From: Deinococcus malanensis
GTDB taxonomy: Bacteria; Deinococcota; Deinococci; Deinococcales; Deinococcaceae
DNA length: 64,000 nucleotides
Assembly: GCF_014647655.1 (NCBI RefSeq)
Contig: NZ_BMPP01000015.1
Location: 51,441 to 115,440 of the forward strand
Direction: 5' to 3'
Shown one piece after another: positions 45,396 to 54,690 of this stretch. The notes beneath the pieces were generated by a model that saw only the letters and a list, made by a program, of their open reading frames with translations, did not search any database and was not told where the DNA came from. The number at the start of each line of letters is the position of its first letter. Position 1 is the first letter of the stretch. The position numbers and the translations under genes were made by a program.

Positions 45396-46478
45396 GTGAA
45401 AGGCACCCTGGCAAAATTCTCTACCGGTTCTCCCTCGTTCCTGTACCGACGGGACGCGCTGATCGTCATTCTCGCCAGTGTGATGATCACGGCCGTCCTG
45501 ACGCTTGGCCTCCGCCAGCTGTGGGGGTTCAGTCCTCAGGACACCCTTTCCCTCTGTGTCATCGCCATAAAAAACATGATTTTCATTGGTGTGCTGTGGC
45601 GCTGGCCCGGTTCCTTCTGGGTCATCGGGCTAACTGAGCTCATTCTGGGAGCGGGCGCCGCCCTGGTGCGGCTGTCCGAGGTCCTGCTGGTTAACCACAC
45701 AGCAACGGGCCTGGGCGGCTATAGCTACTGGCTGCCGCTGTCGTACATCATGGCCTTCATTGTTCTGCCGCCGCGACCTGCCCTGCTGTTCTCGCTGGGC
45801 CTCTTTGGTGGACTGGCTGGTCTGGGTATCGTCTACTGGTCGTCCCCGGAAGTGCCTCTCCAGTACAAGACGCTGTACGGCAACTCGCTGGTGCAGATGT
45901 ACGCCATGCACGTCACCATGATTGTCTGTCTGGGTCTGCTGCTGCTGGTGCAGCGGCACTACGTCTCCGCGATCGCGCGGGCTCAGGCTCAGGCGAACCT
46001 GGCCCATACCGATCCGCTGACCGGTCTGGCCAACCGGCGCCAGCTGGACGACTGGCTGCAGATGGCGTTGCATGAAAGCCAGGCCACAGGAATCCCCATG
46101 AGTGTCATCCTGTTCGATCTCGATCATTTCAAGCGGGTCAACGACACGTATGGTCACGCGGTAGGAGACGAGGTGCTCCGGGCGACAGCCACAGCCACCC
46201 GCTGCGCCGTCCGGGGTGTGGACCGCGTCGGACGCTGGGGCGGAGAAGAATTCATGGTGTTGATCGCCGGGGACCTTCGCGCTGCCGAGATGGTCGCGCA
46301 GCGGGTGCGTGAAGCGCTGCAGAACATGACGTTGCCTTTGCCAGTGCCGGTCACGGTCAGCTGCGGTCTGGCGCAGGCCCGCCCAGATGATGCGCCCGCC
46401 GACCTGCTTCAGAGGGCAGATCAGGCACTTTACGAGGCAAAAGGGCAAGGACGTGACGCAGTGGCAATTTCTGCCTGA
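45396..46478 (+). CDS. membrane diguanylate cyclase (GGDEF), second copy
   Basis: A 360-residue protein with a hydrophobic N-terminal half (about six segments within residues 20-195, such as ALIVILASVMITAVLTLGL and YAMHVTMIVCLGLLLLV) and a C-terminal GGDEF domain. The active site is GGEEF at 282-286, with the I-site RGVD 9 residues before it; ILFDLDHFKRVNDTYGHAVGDE carries metal ligands. It should synthesise c-di-GMP and be inhibited by it. GTG start gives KGTLAKFSTG before the first membrane segment. It is divergent from the PAS gene. Confidence 0.9.
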   Translation: MKGTLAKFSTGSPSFLYRRDALIVILASVMITAVLTLGLRQLWGFSPQDTLSLCVIAIKNMIFIGVLWRWPGSFWVIGLTELILGAGAALVRLSEVLLVNHTATGLGGYSYWLPLSYIMAFIVLPPRPALLFSLGLFGGLAGLGIVYWSSPEVPLQYKTLYGNSLVQMYAMHVTMIVCLGLLLLVQRHYVSAIARAQAQANLAHTDPLTGLANRRQLDDWLQMALHESQATGIPMSVILFDLDHFKRVNDTYGHAVGDEVLRATATATRCAVRGVDRVGRWGGEEFMVLIAGDLRAAEMVAQRVREALQNMTLPLPVPVTVSCGLAQARPDDAPADLLQRADQALYEAKGQGRDAVAISA

Positions 46479-46700
46479 GGCGTCAAACCGTGGGTTGGAG
46501 GCCTGGTGAGGGAACGGACGCCAGCACTGCGCCCCTGCAGCCATCGTCTGATAAATCTCTTTGAGATCAGAAAGGTCAGTCCTGAGGTCCCTTGTGACGT
46601 GATCCGTCGGGATAGAGGCACGCGTCTCACCTGCCTTCCCTGACCTCGGAAGCCCCACATCCCGCTTGGGTCTGGATCGCCAGAAGTAGGACAATGTCGT

Positions 46701-47072
46701 ATGGCCCGATTTATGGATGTGGTAGACGCAAAAGTGCGGCAGGTGCATACCAAGGCATACAGAGAGGCTGAACTGAAGAAGTTTCTGGAGGCTGTCGTTG
46801 AGGCCGCCCAGACCGATGCATCAGCGAACCAGGGAGAGGTCAGGTTCGTCACTCCCCCGATGATTGCCGATGGAGCGGTGCACGCGACCGTGCAGATCAT
46901 CTTTCCGGCGGATCTGGACCTGATGCCGGAAACCATAAATGTCTCCATGTCCGAGTCCGAGCATGAGGGAGCACACCTGCTGCAGGCAGCGGAAGTGCCC
47001 GTGACGGCCATTCACAGCGCGGATGAAGGTGCGCACGTCCTGTTCGCGGCTGTCATGCCTAAGCCGGACTGA
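46701..47072 (+). CDS. hypothetical protein
   Basis: A 123-residue soluble protein with an N-terminal helix (RFMDVVDAKVRQVHTKAYREAELKKFLEAVVEAA) and beta strands later (VHATVQIIFPADLDLMPETINVSMS). Composition and codon use look like true coding sequence. I recognise no family. No strong ribosome binding site is seen before the ATG. It stands alone between the second diguanylate cyclase and the sigma factor gene. Confidence 0.55.
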   Translation: MARFMDVVDAKVRQVHTKAYREAELKKFLEAVVEAAQTDASANQGEVRFVTPPMIADGAVHATVQIIFPADLDLMPETINVSMSESEHEGAHLLQAAEVPVTAIHSADEGAHVLFAAVMPKPD

Positions 47073-47483
47073 ACTTTAGGACCCAGCGGCGCTGCTGCAC
47101 AGAGCAAGACTCATGCTGCAGGGCCGATCAAACAGCAAAGTCCAGCTGTTTGCTGGGTAGAAGGGTAGGGTTGGCCGTGTTGGTCAGAAGGGCTTTTGAC
47201 GTGCGCAGCTTGCCCAGTGCGCTCTGGTGTGTTGTTCCGTTCCCGGCAGGGAGGGACGCCCGCGACGGGGTGGGGTCCAGGACGCCTTTTTTGAACCGGC
47301 GGCGGCAGCGTCTCGATGCTGGCCGGTATTCGTGTGCCCCATGGTCCTGCCAGGCATGCCCTAACCCCCCGGGTGACTTCCATTGCTTTTGTGGTGCTTT
47401 TTGCATAGGCAATCGCACGGAAACAATCTCGTAAGTCGCGTCCCTCCACAAGACAATCTGCAATCTTCGGGGCCCCGGTGGGC
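47073..47483. other. 411-bp spacer upstream of the sigma factor gene
   Basis: Contains a hairpin CAAACAGC-N8-GCTGTTTG (about 47127-47150) that may end the hypothetical gene. The rest has no recognisable gene. Open frames on both strands lack family resemblance. Confidence 0.35.
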
Positions 47484-47535
47484 TAGGCTGCAGGCAATGA
47501 TCGGTGTGCCTTCCTTGTGCACGGGGCACGCATGA
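47484..47535 (+). promoter_or_regulatory. candidate leaderless -10 box and 12-codon leader ORF before the sigma gene
   Basis: TAGGCT (47484-47489) is followed after 7 nt by ATG (47497). That ATG opens a 12-codon frame ([12 protein letters not shown]) whose TGA (47533-47535) overlaps the ATG of the sigma factor gene. The spacing matches leaderless Deinococcus starts; no good -35 is visible. It could couple sigma translation to that of the leader peptide. Confidence 0.4.
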
Positions 47536-48692
47536 CACGTGCACCCCGTCGCTCCCCACGCGCCAAAGCCGCGGCTCTTCCTGTGGAAACTGTCGAAGAC
47601 CCGCGCCCCACCCCGCTGGCTGAAGAGTTACCGGTCACCGAGGAACCCAGCCCAGAGGACCTTCTCGAGGAAGAGATCCCGGATATAAACCCCGATACGG
47701 ACGACCTTGAAGCCGAGGTGGCGGAGAAGGACGAGCCGTTCGAATTTGATATTGCGGACCTTCCGGCTACGGTCACGATGGACCCGGTGCGGCAGTACCT
47801 GCAGGAAATCGGGCGGGTGCCTCTGCTGACGGTGGCTGAGGAGATTGAGCTTGCCCGGCGCATGGAAACCGGACAGGACGCCTTGAAGCGTCTGGGCGAC
47901 GAGCTTGATCTCGACGAGCGTCAGCGTCGATTGCTGCAGCGGACCGTGGAAGACGGTGAGCAGGCCAAGCAGCAGCTGATCGAGGCGAACCTCCGCCTGG
48001 TGGTCAGCATTGCCAAGAAGTATGCCAACCGCGGCATGAGCCTGCTGGACCTGATTCAGGAAGGCAACAGCGGCCTGATCCGTGGTGCGGAAAAATTCGA
48101 GTACCGGCGTGGCTTCAAGTTTTCCACATACGCCACGTGGTGGATCCGGCAGGCCGTCAACCGGTCGCTGGCGGACCAGTCCCGCAACATCCGGATTCCG
48201 GTGCATATGGTTGAGACCATGAACAAGGTCATGCGGACCTCGCGTCAGCTGGGACAGGAACTGGGCCGCGACGCCTCATCGGAAGAAATTGCCGAAGCCA
48301 TGGGCCCCGGATGGGACAAGGCCAGGGTAGAGGAGACCCTGAGCCTCACGCGGGACACCATCAGTCTGGCGACACCAGTCGGTGACGAGGGCGACTCGTC
48401 CTACGGCGATTTCATCCCCGATGACCTCAGGGAGTCGCCGCTGTCGCGCGCCAGCACAGTGTTGATGGGCGAGGAACTTGAGCGGATGCTGGCGCTGCTT
48501 GACCCCCGGGAGGCGCTGGTGCTGCGGCTCAGGAAAGGACTCTCCGACGGCCGCGAACACACGCTGGAAGAGGTCGGCAAGCACTTCGGCGTCACGCGCG
48601 AGCGTATCCGGCAGATCGAGAACAAGGCCCTGCGCAAAATGAAATACCACCAGAGCCAGCGCCGGAGTCTACGAGACTACCTCGAAGACTGA
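47532..48692 (+). CDS. RNA polymerase sigma-70 family factor (RpoD/SigA-like)
   Basis: A 386-residue sigma factor. After an acidic, Pro-rich N-terminus (1-75) come region 1.2 ([21 protein letters not shown]), region 2 with [19 protein letters not shown] for -10 melting, region 3, and region 4.2 helix-turn-helix [20 protein letters not shown]. It is short for a primary sigma factor, lacking a large region 1.1. In region 2.2-2.3 it reads [15 protein letters not shown], where primary factors usually have EGN-I/Q-GL-M/I-x-A-V-x-KFEY. It may be the housekeeping factor of this lineage or a group 2 paralogue; the substitutions favour a paralogue mildly. ATG 47532 is preferred to GTG 47517. Confidence 0.85.
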   Translation: MTRAPRRSPRAKAAALPVETVEDPRPTPLAEELPVTEEPSPEDLLEEEIPDINPDTDDLEAEVAEKDEPFEFDIADLPATVTMDPVRQYLQEIGRVPLLTVAEEIELARRMETGQDALKRLGDELDLDERQRRLLQRTVEDGEQAKQQLIEANLRLVVSIAKKYANRGMSLLDLIQEGNSGLIRGAEKFEYRRGFKFSTYATWWIRQAVNRSLADQSRNIRIPVHMVETMNKVMRTSRQLGQELGRDASSEEIAEAMGPGWDKARVEETLSLTRDTISLATPVGDEGDSSYGDFIPDDLRESPLSRASTVLMGEELERMLALLDPREALVLRLRKGLSDGREHTLEEVGKHFGVTRERIRQIENKALRKMKYHQSQRRSLRDYLED

Positions 48693-48883
48693 CGGCTTAT
48701 CCCTGGATCTGCAGGGCTGCGCGGAACGAAGCCAGCGTGAGCTCTCCCTGATGTGCAGCTGCCTCACGGCGCTGCAGCGAAGCTGATTTGCCTGTCATTT
48801 CCGGAAAGCGGCACACCTGTTACATAGTGAATTCCAAAACAATGCACATGCTTGCACCTGCTTATAAAAGAAGAACGCAAACG

Positions 48884-48889
48884 TACAAT
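48884..48889 (+). promoter_or_regulatory. leaderless -10 box of the O-acetylation operon
   Basis: TACAAT lies 6 nt before the GTG of the algF-like gene, the spacing at which transcription would start on the start codon itself. There is no ribosome binding site before that GTG, which supports leaderless translation. The -35 region is weak. Confidence 0.5.
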
Positions 48890-48895
48890 AGCCCG

Positions 48896-49513
48896 GTGAA
48901 GAAAATCTGCCTGTTTTTAGCCCTTGCTGGGGCGTCGTGCGCCAGTGCCCAGAGCGACGGATTGTATGCACCTGAACCGCCTGCCGACTCGGCCTATGTC
49001 CGGATCGTGAACGTGACTGGAGCACTGGCCACAGCGCGGATCGGCAACAAAAGCTATTCGGTGAAAAACGCTGCGTCCAGCCCATACCTGGTGATTCCCC
49101 AGGGGAGTCCCAAGCTCTCTGCCGGCCGCACCAGCCAGACACTGAATGTCGCGGCCGGGCATTACTACACTGTTGCGCTGACCGGCACCGCGAGCGCCCC
49201 CAAGATTGTCGTGTTCGACGATCCGACCAACACGAACCGGGCCAAAGCCCTGATCGTGCTGTACAACCTGAGCAGCCGTCCGGGAGTGAACCTGAAGACG
49301 GCTGACGGAAAAACAGCGGTCATTCCGGGAGTCGTGGCCAGCCGCCTGGGCAGCCGGGCCGTCAACGGCATCAAGATCAGTCTGGCTGCCTTTCAGGGAA
49401 CCAGGCCCCTCGCGACATTCAAAGACGTCCAGCTGGAGCGGAGCGCCGCCTATTCGGTGGTCGTGACCAACAAGGGAGCCTTCTGGACCCGGAGCACCAC
49501 AAGCACCAGATAG
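48896..49513 (+). CDS. algF: AlgF-like periplasmic O-acetylation protein
   Basis: A 205-residue exported protein with signal peptide KKICLFLALAGASCASAQ (first residue encoded by GTG). The mature start DGLYAPEPPADSAYVRIVN is the hallmark of AlgF, the periplasmic protein of the alginate O-acetylation machinery, followed by beta-sandwich stretches (TLNVAAGHYYTVALTG). AlgF accepts or passes acetyl groups between the membrane transporter and the transferases. I take GTG 48896 because the signal peptide starts there and a TACAAT box is 6 nt upstream; the longer frame to 48788 adds unlikely sequence. The AlgI-like gene follows after 10 bp. Confidence 0.82.
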   Translation: MKKICLFLALAGASCASAQSDGLYAPEPPADSAYVRIVNVTGALATARIGNKSYSVKNAASSPYLVIPQGSPKLSAGRTSQTLNVAAGHYYTVALTGTASAPKIVVFDDPTNTNRAKALIVLYNLSSRPGVNLKTADGKTAVIPGVVASRLGSRAVNGIKISLAAFQGTRPLATFKDVQLERSAAYSVVVTNKGAFWTRSTTSTR

Positions 49514-49523
49514 GGAGTTTTTT

Positions 49524-50939
49524 GTGGTCTTCAGCAGCAATGTGTTCCTGTTCGTGTTCCTGCCCCTGTTCCTGATCGTCTACTACCTGTTGCCGTTCCG
49601 GGCGCGCAGTGCCTGGATTCTGCTGGCCAGTTATGGACTGTACGGCTGGTGGCGGTTCGACTTCCTGTGGCTGCTGATCGGCGTGACTGCCGTGAGTTAT
49701 CTTCTGGCGCTCGCGATCGAATCGGCGCGGCAGCCGCATCGGCGCTGGCTGCTGATCGCAGGCGTGGCGGCCAACCTTTGTACCCTGGCGTATTTCAAGT
49801 ATGCCAACTTCGGCGTGGAAAGCTTCAACGCGGTCATCGCCTCGCTCGGCTTCCAGCCGTTCAGCTGGGCTCCGGTACTGCTGCCGATCGGCCTGTCCTT
49901 TTTCGTCTTCCACGCCATCTCATACCTGGCAGACGTCTACAAGAAGGAAGTCGCCGCGACCCAGCATCCCCTGGACTTCGCGGCCTTTATCGCGCTGTTT
50001 CCCCACCTGATCGCCGGCCCGGTCCTCAAATACCATCTGCTGGCCGATCAGTTCCGCCACCGCGACCATACCTTCGAGAATTTCAGCCTGGGTGCGCAGC
50101 GCTTCATGGTGGGCTTTTGCAAGAAAGTGCTGATCGCCGACAGCATCAGCCCGCTGGTGACGGCCGCTTTCGCGTCGCCAGACCCCACATTTGCTGACGC
50201 GTGGCTGGGTGCGCTGGCGTACACGCTGCAGCTGTACTTCGACTTCTCGGGCTACAGCGACATGGCCATCGGTCTGGCCGCCATGATGGGCTTCCGCTTT
50301 CCTGAAAATTTCAACCACCCCTATATCAGCCGGTCCATCACGGAATTCTGGAAACGTTGGCACATGAGCCTGTCGTCGTGGCTGCGCGAATACCTGTATA
50401 TCGCCCTCGGGGGAAACCGCCGGGGGCGGGGACGGACCTACCTCAACCTGTGGCTGACCATGGTCCTTGGAGGCCTGTGGCATGGTGCCAACTGGACCTT
50501 CGTCCTGTGGGGGGCGTGGCATGGCAGCATCCTGGCCACCGAACGCTACCTCGGCGAGCGCAAGCTCTGGAGCCCGGTGGCTCCGGTCCTCAGCATCACG
50601 GGGACCATGGTGCTGGTGGTGCTGGGCTGGGTCATGTTCCGGGCCGCGGACGTCGGCGAAGCCTTCCGTATCTACCAGGGCATGCTGGGCCTGAACGGCT
50701 GGGGCCTGAGTGACGCCCTGTCATGGCAGGTAACCGGCAGCCAGCTGACTGTGATGATGCTGGCCGGGGTGCTGGTGTACGTGGCGCCGTCCTGGGAACA
50801 GTGGGCGGCCAGGACCCGTGCCACCGTCGGGCAGCGGCTGCAGACTACCGCCTACCTTGCCGTGGCTCCGCTGTTCCTGCTGGCGGTCCTCAAGCTGAGT
50901 GCGCAGTCCTACACCCCGTTTCTGTACTTTCAGTTCTGA
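49524..50939 (+). CDS. algI: MBOAT-family O-acyltransferase (AlgI-like)
   Basis: Polytopic membrane protein (471 aa, about 10-12 segments) of the MBOAT family. The N-terminus VFSSNVFLFVFLPLFLIVYYLLPF is typical of AlgI. The conserved region FDFSGYSDMAIGLAAMMGFRFPENFN with ITEFWKRWHMSLSSWLREYLY follows, and the catalytic His is in LGGLWHGANWTFVLWG. It would pass acetyl from a cytoplasmic donor across the membrane for modification of an exopolysaccharide. GTG start with GGGAG 8 bp before it. It lies between the algF-like and the algJ-like genes in one operon. Confidence 0.93.
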   Translation: MVFSSNVFLFVFLPLFLIVYYLLPFRARSAWILLASYGLYGWWRFDFLWLLIGVTAVSYLLALAIESARQPHRRWLLIAGVAANLCTLAYFKYANFGVESFNAVIASLGFQPFSWAPVLLPIGLSFFVFHAISYLADVYKKEVAATQHPLDFAAFIALFPHLIAGPVLKYHLLADQFRHRDHTFENFSLGAQRFMVGFCKKVLIADSISPLVTAAFASPDPTFADAWLGALAYTLQLYFDFSGYSDMAIGLAAMMGFRFPENFNHPYISRSITEFWKRWHMSLSSWLREYLYIALGGNRRGRGRTYLNLWLTMVLGGLWHGANWTFVLWGAWHGSILATERYLGERKLWSPVAPVLSITGTMVLVVLGWVMFRAADVGEAFRIYQGMLGLNGWGLSDALSWQVTGSQLTVMMLAGVLVYVAPSWEQWAARTRATVGQRLQTTAYLAVAPLFLLAVLKLSAQSYTPFLYFQF

Positions 50940-50948
50940 GGAGACGAC

Positions 50949-52112
50949 ATGACTGAATTTGCCAACGATCAGCTTGTCTCCGGTCCTTCCCCCGCCCGGC
51001 CACGCCTGAGGTCCTGGCCCGGGGTGTTCCTGCTGGTCACGATGGCCCTCGGAGCGGGGCTGACCCTCGCCCCCCGTGAAGCGCGCATGCTGCCGGAAGG
51101 CCAGAACGTCGTCCAGGGGGAGTGGGCTCAGGCCTTTGAGAAGAACCTGGATGCAAACACCCTCTTCCGGCAGACCGGAGTGGACCTCTGGGGACTGGTC
51201 AACTATGCGTTATTCAGGGAGGGCCGCCCAGGCGTCGTGATCGGGGAGGACGGCTGGCTGTTCACCACCGAGGAATTCCAGTACGTCCCTGATGAAGCCG
51301 CCGAGACGCAGAGGAAATTGTCGTACATCAAGGAAGTTCAGGCGCGGCTGCAGGCTTCCGGAGCGCAGCTTGTGGTGGCGGTGGTACCGGCCAAGGCCAG
51401 GATTTACGAGGAGTATCTGGGGCGCTACCAGCTGCCGTCGTACACCCGCAACCGTTACACCACCTTCGTGTCGGCCCTGCAGCGGGAAGGAGTGCCCGTC
51501 ACCGACCTGCTGCCAGCCTTGCAGTCGGCAAAACAGCGCGGCGCCGTGTTTCTGCGGACCGATACCCATTGGACCCCTTTCGGCGCTGAAGTGGCTGCCA
51601 CTGCGATTGCCCGCACTGCCGCGTCCCTGAACCCTGAGTTACCGCAGACCGAATTTCAGACCACTGACGCGGGACGCACCAGCCATGCTGGCGATCTGCT
51701 CAACTACGTCCCGCTGGGTCCCCTGCAAGACCGCATTGGCCCCAGGCCTGACACGCTGGTTCGCCGCACGACCCAGCAGACCCGGGCAGGCAGTGGGGAG
51801 GCCCTGCTGGCAGACGACAGCCAGGAGAGCGATTTGCTTGGAGGCGACGCCATTCCCGTGGTGCTGGTCGGAACCAGTTACAGCGCCAGTGAGAACTGGA
51901 ACTTTTCCGGAGCGCTCAAGCAGGCCCTGCAGAGTGACGTGCTGAATGTGGCCCGCGAAGGCAAGGGCCCAATACTCCCCATGACCGGATACCTGGCCGG
52001 TCAGGAACTGGCTGAAAGTCCGCCGGAACTCGTCGTCTGGGAAATTCCGGAACGGTTCATCCCCGTAAGCTACGATCCCAAGGCAGACAGCCCGAATCCC
52101 CATACCCCCTGA
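50949..52112 (+). CDS. AlgJ/AlgX-like SGNH O-acetyltransferase
   Basis: A 387-residue protein with a N-terminal membrane anchor or uncleaved signal (WPGVFLLVTMALGAGLTLAP, about 25-45) and an extracytoplasmic SGNH-like domain. RPGVVIGEDGWLFTTEEFQY opens the domain; the catalytic Asp/His pair is in RTDTHWTP (D205, H207) and the Ser in VGTSYSAS (S310). It should move acetyl groups to hydroxyls of an exported polysaccharide. It has no C-terminal sugar-binding domain, so it is AlgJ-like in layout. GAGGAG is 5 bp before the ATG. It follows algI after 9 bp. Confidence 0.88.
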   Translation: MTEFANDQLVSGPSPARPRLRSWPGVFLLVTMALGAGLTLAPREARMLPEGQNVVQGEWAQAFEKNLDANTLFRQTGVDLWGLVNYALFREGRPGVVIGEDGWLFTTEEFQYVPDEAAETQRKLSYIKEVQARLQASGAQLVVAVVPAKARIYEEYLGRYQLPSYTRNRYTTFVSALQREGVPVTDLLPALQSAKQRGAVFLRTDTHWTPFGAEVAATAIARTAASLNPELPQTEFQTTDAGRTSHAGDLLNYVPLGPLQDRIGPRPDTLVRRTTQQTRAGSGEALLADDSQESDLLGGDAIPVVLVGTSYSASENWNFSGALKQALQSDVLNVAREGKGPILPMTGYLAGQELAESPPELVVWEIPERFIPVSYDPKADSPNPHTP

Positions 52113-52133
52113 ATGCTCAGAGAGGAGCCCGCC

Positions 52134-53462
52134 GTGTTCCGAGATCAAGGAAGTCGTCTGTCCAGCATGCTTATGCTTGGTGCCCTCCTGTCCTTCCCAC
52201 GCCAACGAGGTGATCGTAGGCAAAAGTGGCTGGCTCTACTACACCTACGACACCACCGAGTCGCTGGACATCGGGGTTTCGCTGAACCTGATCCGTGGGG
52301 TCGAGCGTGCCCTGGCAAGAAATGGAACGCGTCTGGTCGTGCTGGTCACCTCCATGAAGGCGCGCATCTATCCGGAATACCTGCCGGCAGGCTTCAAGAT
52401 TCCTCAGGCTGTCGGTGCAAGGTACAGCCGCACGATCAAGTTCATGCGGGCGAACAGAATCCTGGCGCCTGACCTGAGTGCCGCGTTCCGCAGCAGCCCG
52501 CGCCGGGTGGCTGATATTCCGCTGTATTTCCGGCAGGACACCCACTGGTCTCCCAAGGGTGGAACTGAGGCCGCCCGCACTCTGGCTGCCTATTTGGGCA
52601 CGCAACCGTCCCTGCTTAAGGGCGTTCCAGGCGTGAACTATGCGTTGGTCGAAACAAAGCCAGGGCCTATGAAGGGAGACCTGTACAAGCTGCTGCTTGC
52701 GCAGGGCAAGACCGTCCCGGTCGCCGACAAGCACTATGGCCTGGAACTGACCCGCGCCACAGGCTCTGCGGATCTGCTGGGAGACGAAGCTCCGGGCATC
52801 GCCCTGGTCGGGAGCAGCTACTCGGCACAGTGGCTGGGGTTCCCCAATGCCCTGAGGTTCGCCCTGAAAAAAGACGTCTTCGACCTGTCGGTTCCCGCAG
52901 ACCGTGGGCAGTGGCACGGGCTCGAGACCTACCTGCACGATGACGCTTTCCAGACCTCACGTCCAAAAATCCTGATCTGGGAAATGCTGGAGCGGGACCT
53001 CACGTCCTATCCGGATGCCAAATGGAAGCAGCCACGTTACCGGAGCAACAACACCGAGTGGCTCGTGCGCTCAGTTCAGCGGGGCTAGGGAAGGGCAGCA
53101 ATTCGGTGACCGTGAACAGGGCGTCTACGGGTCCGAATGACTTTGTCGAATACCGCTTCAGCCGACCAGTCCAAAACCTCGATTATCTGTCAGCCAGCCT
53201 GAAGAACGCGGGATCGGCTCAGGTGACGGTCCAGGCGCTGGGCTCGGGTATCAGTCGCAAGCTCAGTGTTCCTACGGCGAACAACACGGGCCTGCGTCCG
53301 GTCAAGGTCGCCCTGCATTCCGCTTCGGCCAAGCCGTTTACCGCCGTGCGGATCTATCCGGGCAAGACCACCAGCTTCGCGCTGCAGGATCTCAAGGTCT
53401 GTCGCCTGCCGCAATCGGTGCTCAGTCCTTGGAACACACCGCAGCAGCCCGGGGGCCAGTGA
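52134..53462 (+). pseudogene. AlgX-like O-acetyltransferase with C-terminal sugar-binding domain, two frameshifts
   Basis: GTG 52134, with AGGAG 6 bp upstream, begins a signal peptide (RLSSMLMLGALLS) in frame with 52134. Near 52190-52205 the coding sense moves to the next frame, where HANEVIVGKSGWLYYTYD opens the SGNH domain with catalytic DTHWSP and Ser in VGSSYSA. That frame stops at 53088. The C-terminal part (NSVTVNRASTGPNDFVEYRF to KVCRLP) continues in the original frame up to 53462, and resembles the carbohydrate-binding domain of AlgX. So two indels of opposite sense bracket an intact catalytic domain. The SGNH part alone would be an unexported protein. Sequencing error in two places is possible; otherwise it is a recently inactivated gene. 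Confidence 0.72.
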
Positions 53463-53469
53463 GGCCCCC
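53451..53469 (+). terminator. terminator of the O-acetylation operon
   Basis: GGGGGCC-AGTGA-GGCCCCC, a perfect 7-bp stem followed by GTTGTTATTT. It overlaps the stop codon of the AlgX-like gene (53460-53462). Confidence 0.7.
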
Positions 53470-53620
53470 GTTGTTATTTCTTCCCCGCTCACCCAGAAGG
53501 GCGGACCGAAACGCATGGACTTGTCTGTTGTGGCCGCCATAACTGAGGGCAGTCCCGGAGCGCAGGCCTGACTGACCCTGCGCCCGGCATCCTCCATATG
53601 CTTCTGTCTGCAGTCCTCGC

Positions 53621-54355
53621 CTATTCCGGCTGGCGGGCACGGACCTCCCGGACGTCCTGTGGCAACCAGCCCCGGACGTGGACAAACTGCGAGTAGTGGG
53701 CCAGCGGTGATCCAGGCAGCACGGCGCCCACCTGATCGGGCAGGGAAGTGCGCAACTGGCGCACCTGTGCCTGCTGTAGGGGCCATGGCTCATGCTCCAC
53801 GTCTGCCCGCCACAGCCTCTGCCCCCAGCCCACCGTGAACAGGGCGCGCCGCTCGGTCAGCCAGTGCTCCAGCGTCCCTGCCTGTGCAGGGCGGGCGGGG
53901 CCGACCGGCCTGTACTGAAGCTTGCAGCTCAGAGTGCGGTTGCTGCTGCGCACGCTCCGGAATTCCAGCCAATCCGTCTCTGACTGCAGGGACACATCGG
54001 CCTGGTGATAAGGCAATTGATACCCCACCCGGGCTCCCAGGACGGCAAGCGCCTGACCCGCGTCCAGGCTGAAGGTCCAGATGGCCGGGATTCCACCCGC
54101 CTGAACGTAGGTCCGCAGATTGACCTGCCCGAACTTCAGGCCGAGTGGCGCTCCACGGGGCCGGAAGTTTGTGACCTGAAAGGCAACGATGGACAGCCAG
54201 GCCTGACCATCCCACAGGTCGAGTTCGACGCTGGCCGGCAGGTGTGGTGCCAGCACCAAGGCTGGCACCGGCCAGTGCAGGAACACGAGATCTTGCCAGT
54301 CCATCTGCATTACCCACGGAAGCGTCATGCCTGTATTTGCACACGCCATGTCCAC
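53621..54355 (-). CDS. DUF2071 family protein
   Basis: A 244-residue soluble protein of the DUF2071 (YqjF-like) family. Marks are MDWQDLVFLHWPVPALVLAPHLP at the start, LDLWDGQAWLSIVAFQV, the central VNLRTYVQAGGIPAIWTFSLDA and a C-terminal WGQRLWRADVEHEPWPL. The biochemical role of the family is unknown. GTG 54355 has AGGTG 4 bp upstream; ATG 54349 is an alternative. The gene is convergent with the O-acetylation operon and divergent from the esterase gene. Confidence 0.85.
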   Translation of the reverse strand: MDMACANTGMTLPWVMQMDWQDLVFLHWPVPALVLAPHLPASVELDLWDGQAWLSIVAFQVTNFRPRGAPLGLKFGQVNLRTYVQAGGIPAIWTFSLDAGQALAVLGARVGYQLPYHQADVSLQSETDWLEFRSVRSSNRTLSCKLQYRPVGPARPAQAGTLEHWLTERRALFTVGWGQRLWRADVEHEPWPLQQAQVRQLRTSLPDQVGAVLPGSPLAHYSQFVHVRGWLPQDVREVRARQPE

Positions 54356-54690
54356 CGTTCACCTCAGAACTTTGTAAATGGGACTTCATCCCATTTCACG
54401 CTAGAGGCGGGCCAGGCTTCCATGACTATGCAGGGAAGAAAGCTGCCGGACAGCAGAGCGCGGCCCCGGAACGTGTCCACCGGGGATCCGCCTCTGACCC
54501 GGCCGACCCAGGCCTTAATGTCTTCACCCAAGGCAGGGACTGGGCCACAAGTGTCTTCAGACAGATTGGGAAGGGAACCATTTGGTCCTGGCGCAGTCGG
54601 ACTAGCCTCAGGCGCAGTAGACCCCTGCAATACCCTGGATATTTATCTCCTGCGCTTTTCCGCACGTCCGTGCCCCCAAGAGGTGACTCC

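Noticed and set aside
48852..48889. TTGCAC as -35 for the TACAAT box of the algF-like gene
   Set aside because: The spacing is 26 bp, too long for a normal sigma-70 promoter, so I list only the -10 box.
54244..54690. N-terminal extension of the erythromycin esterase-like frame
   Set aside because: A signal peptide with ribosome binding site begins at 54691; the upstream part overlaps the DUF2071 gene start and has no conserved sequence.
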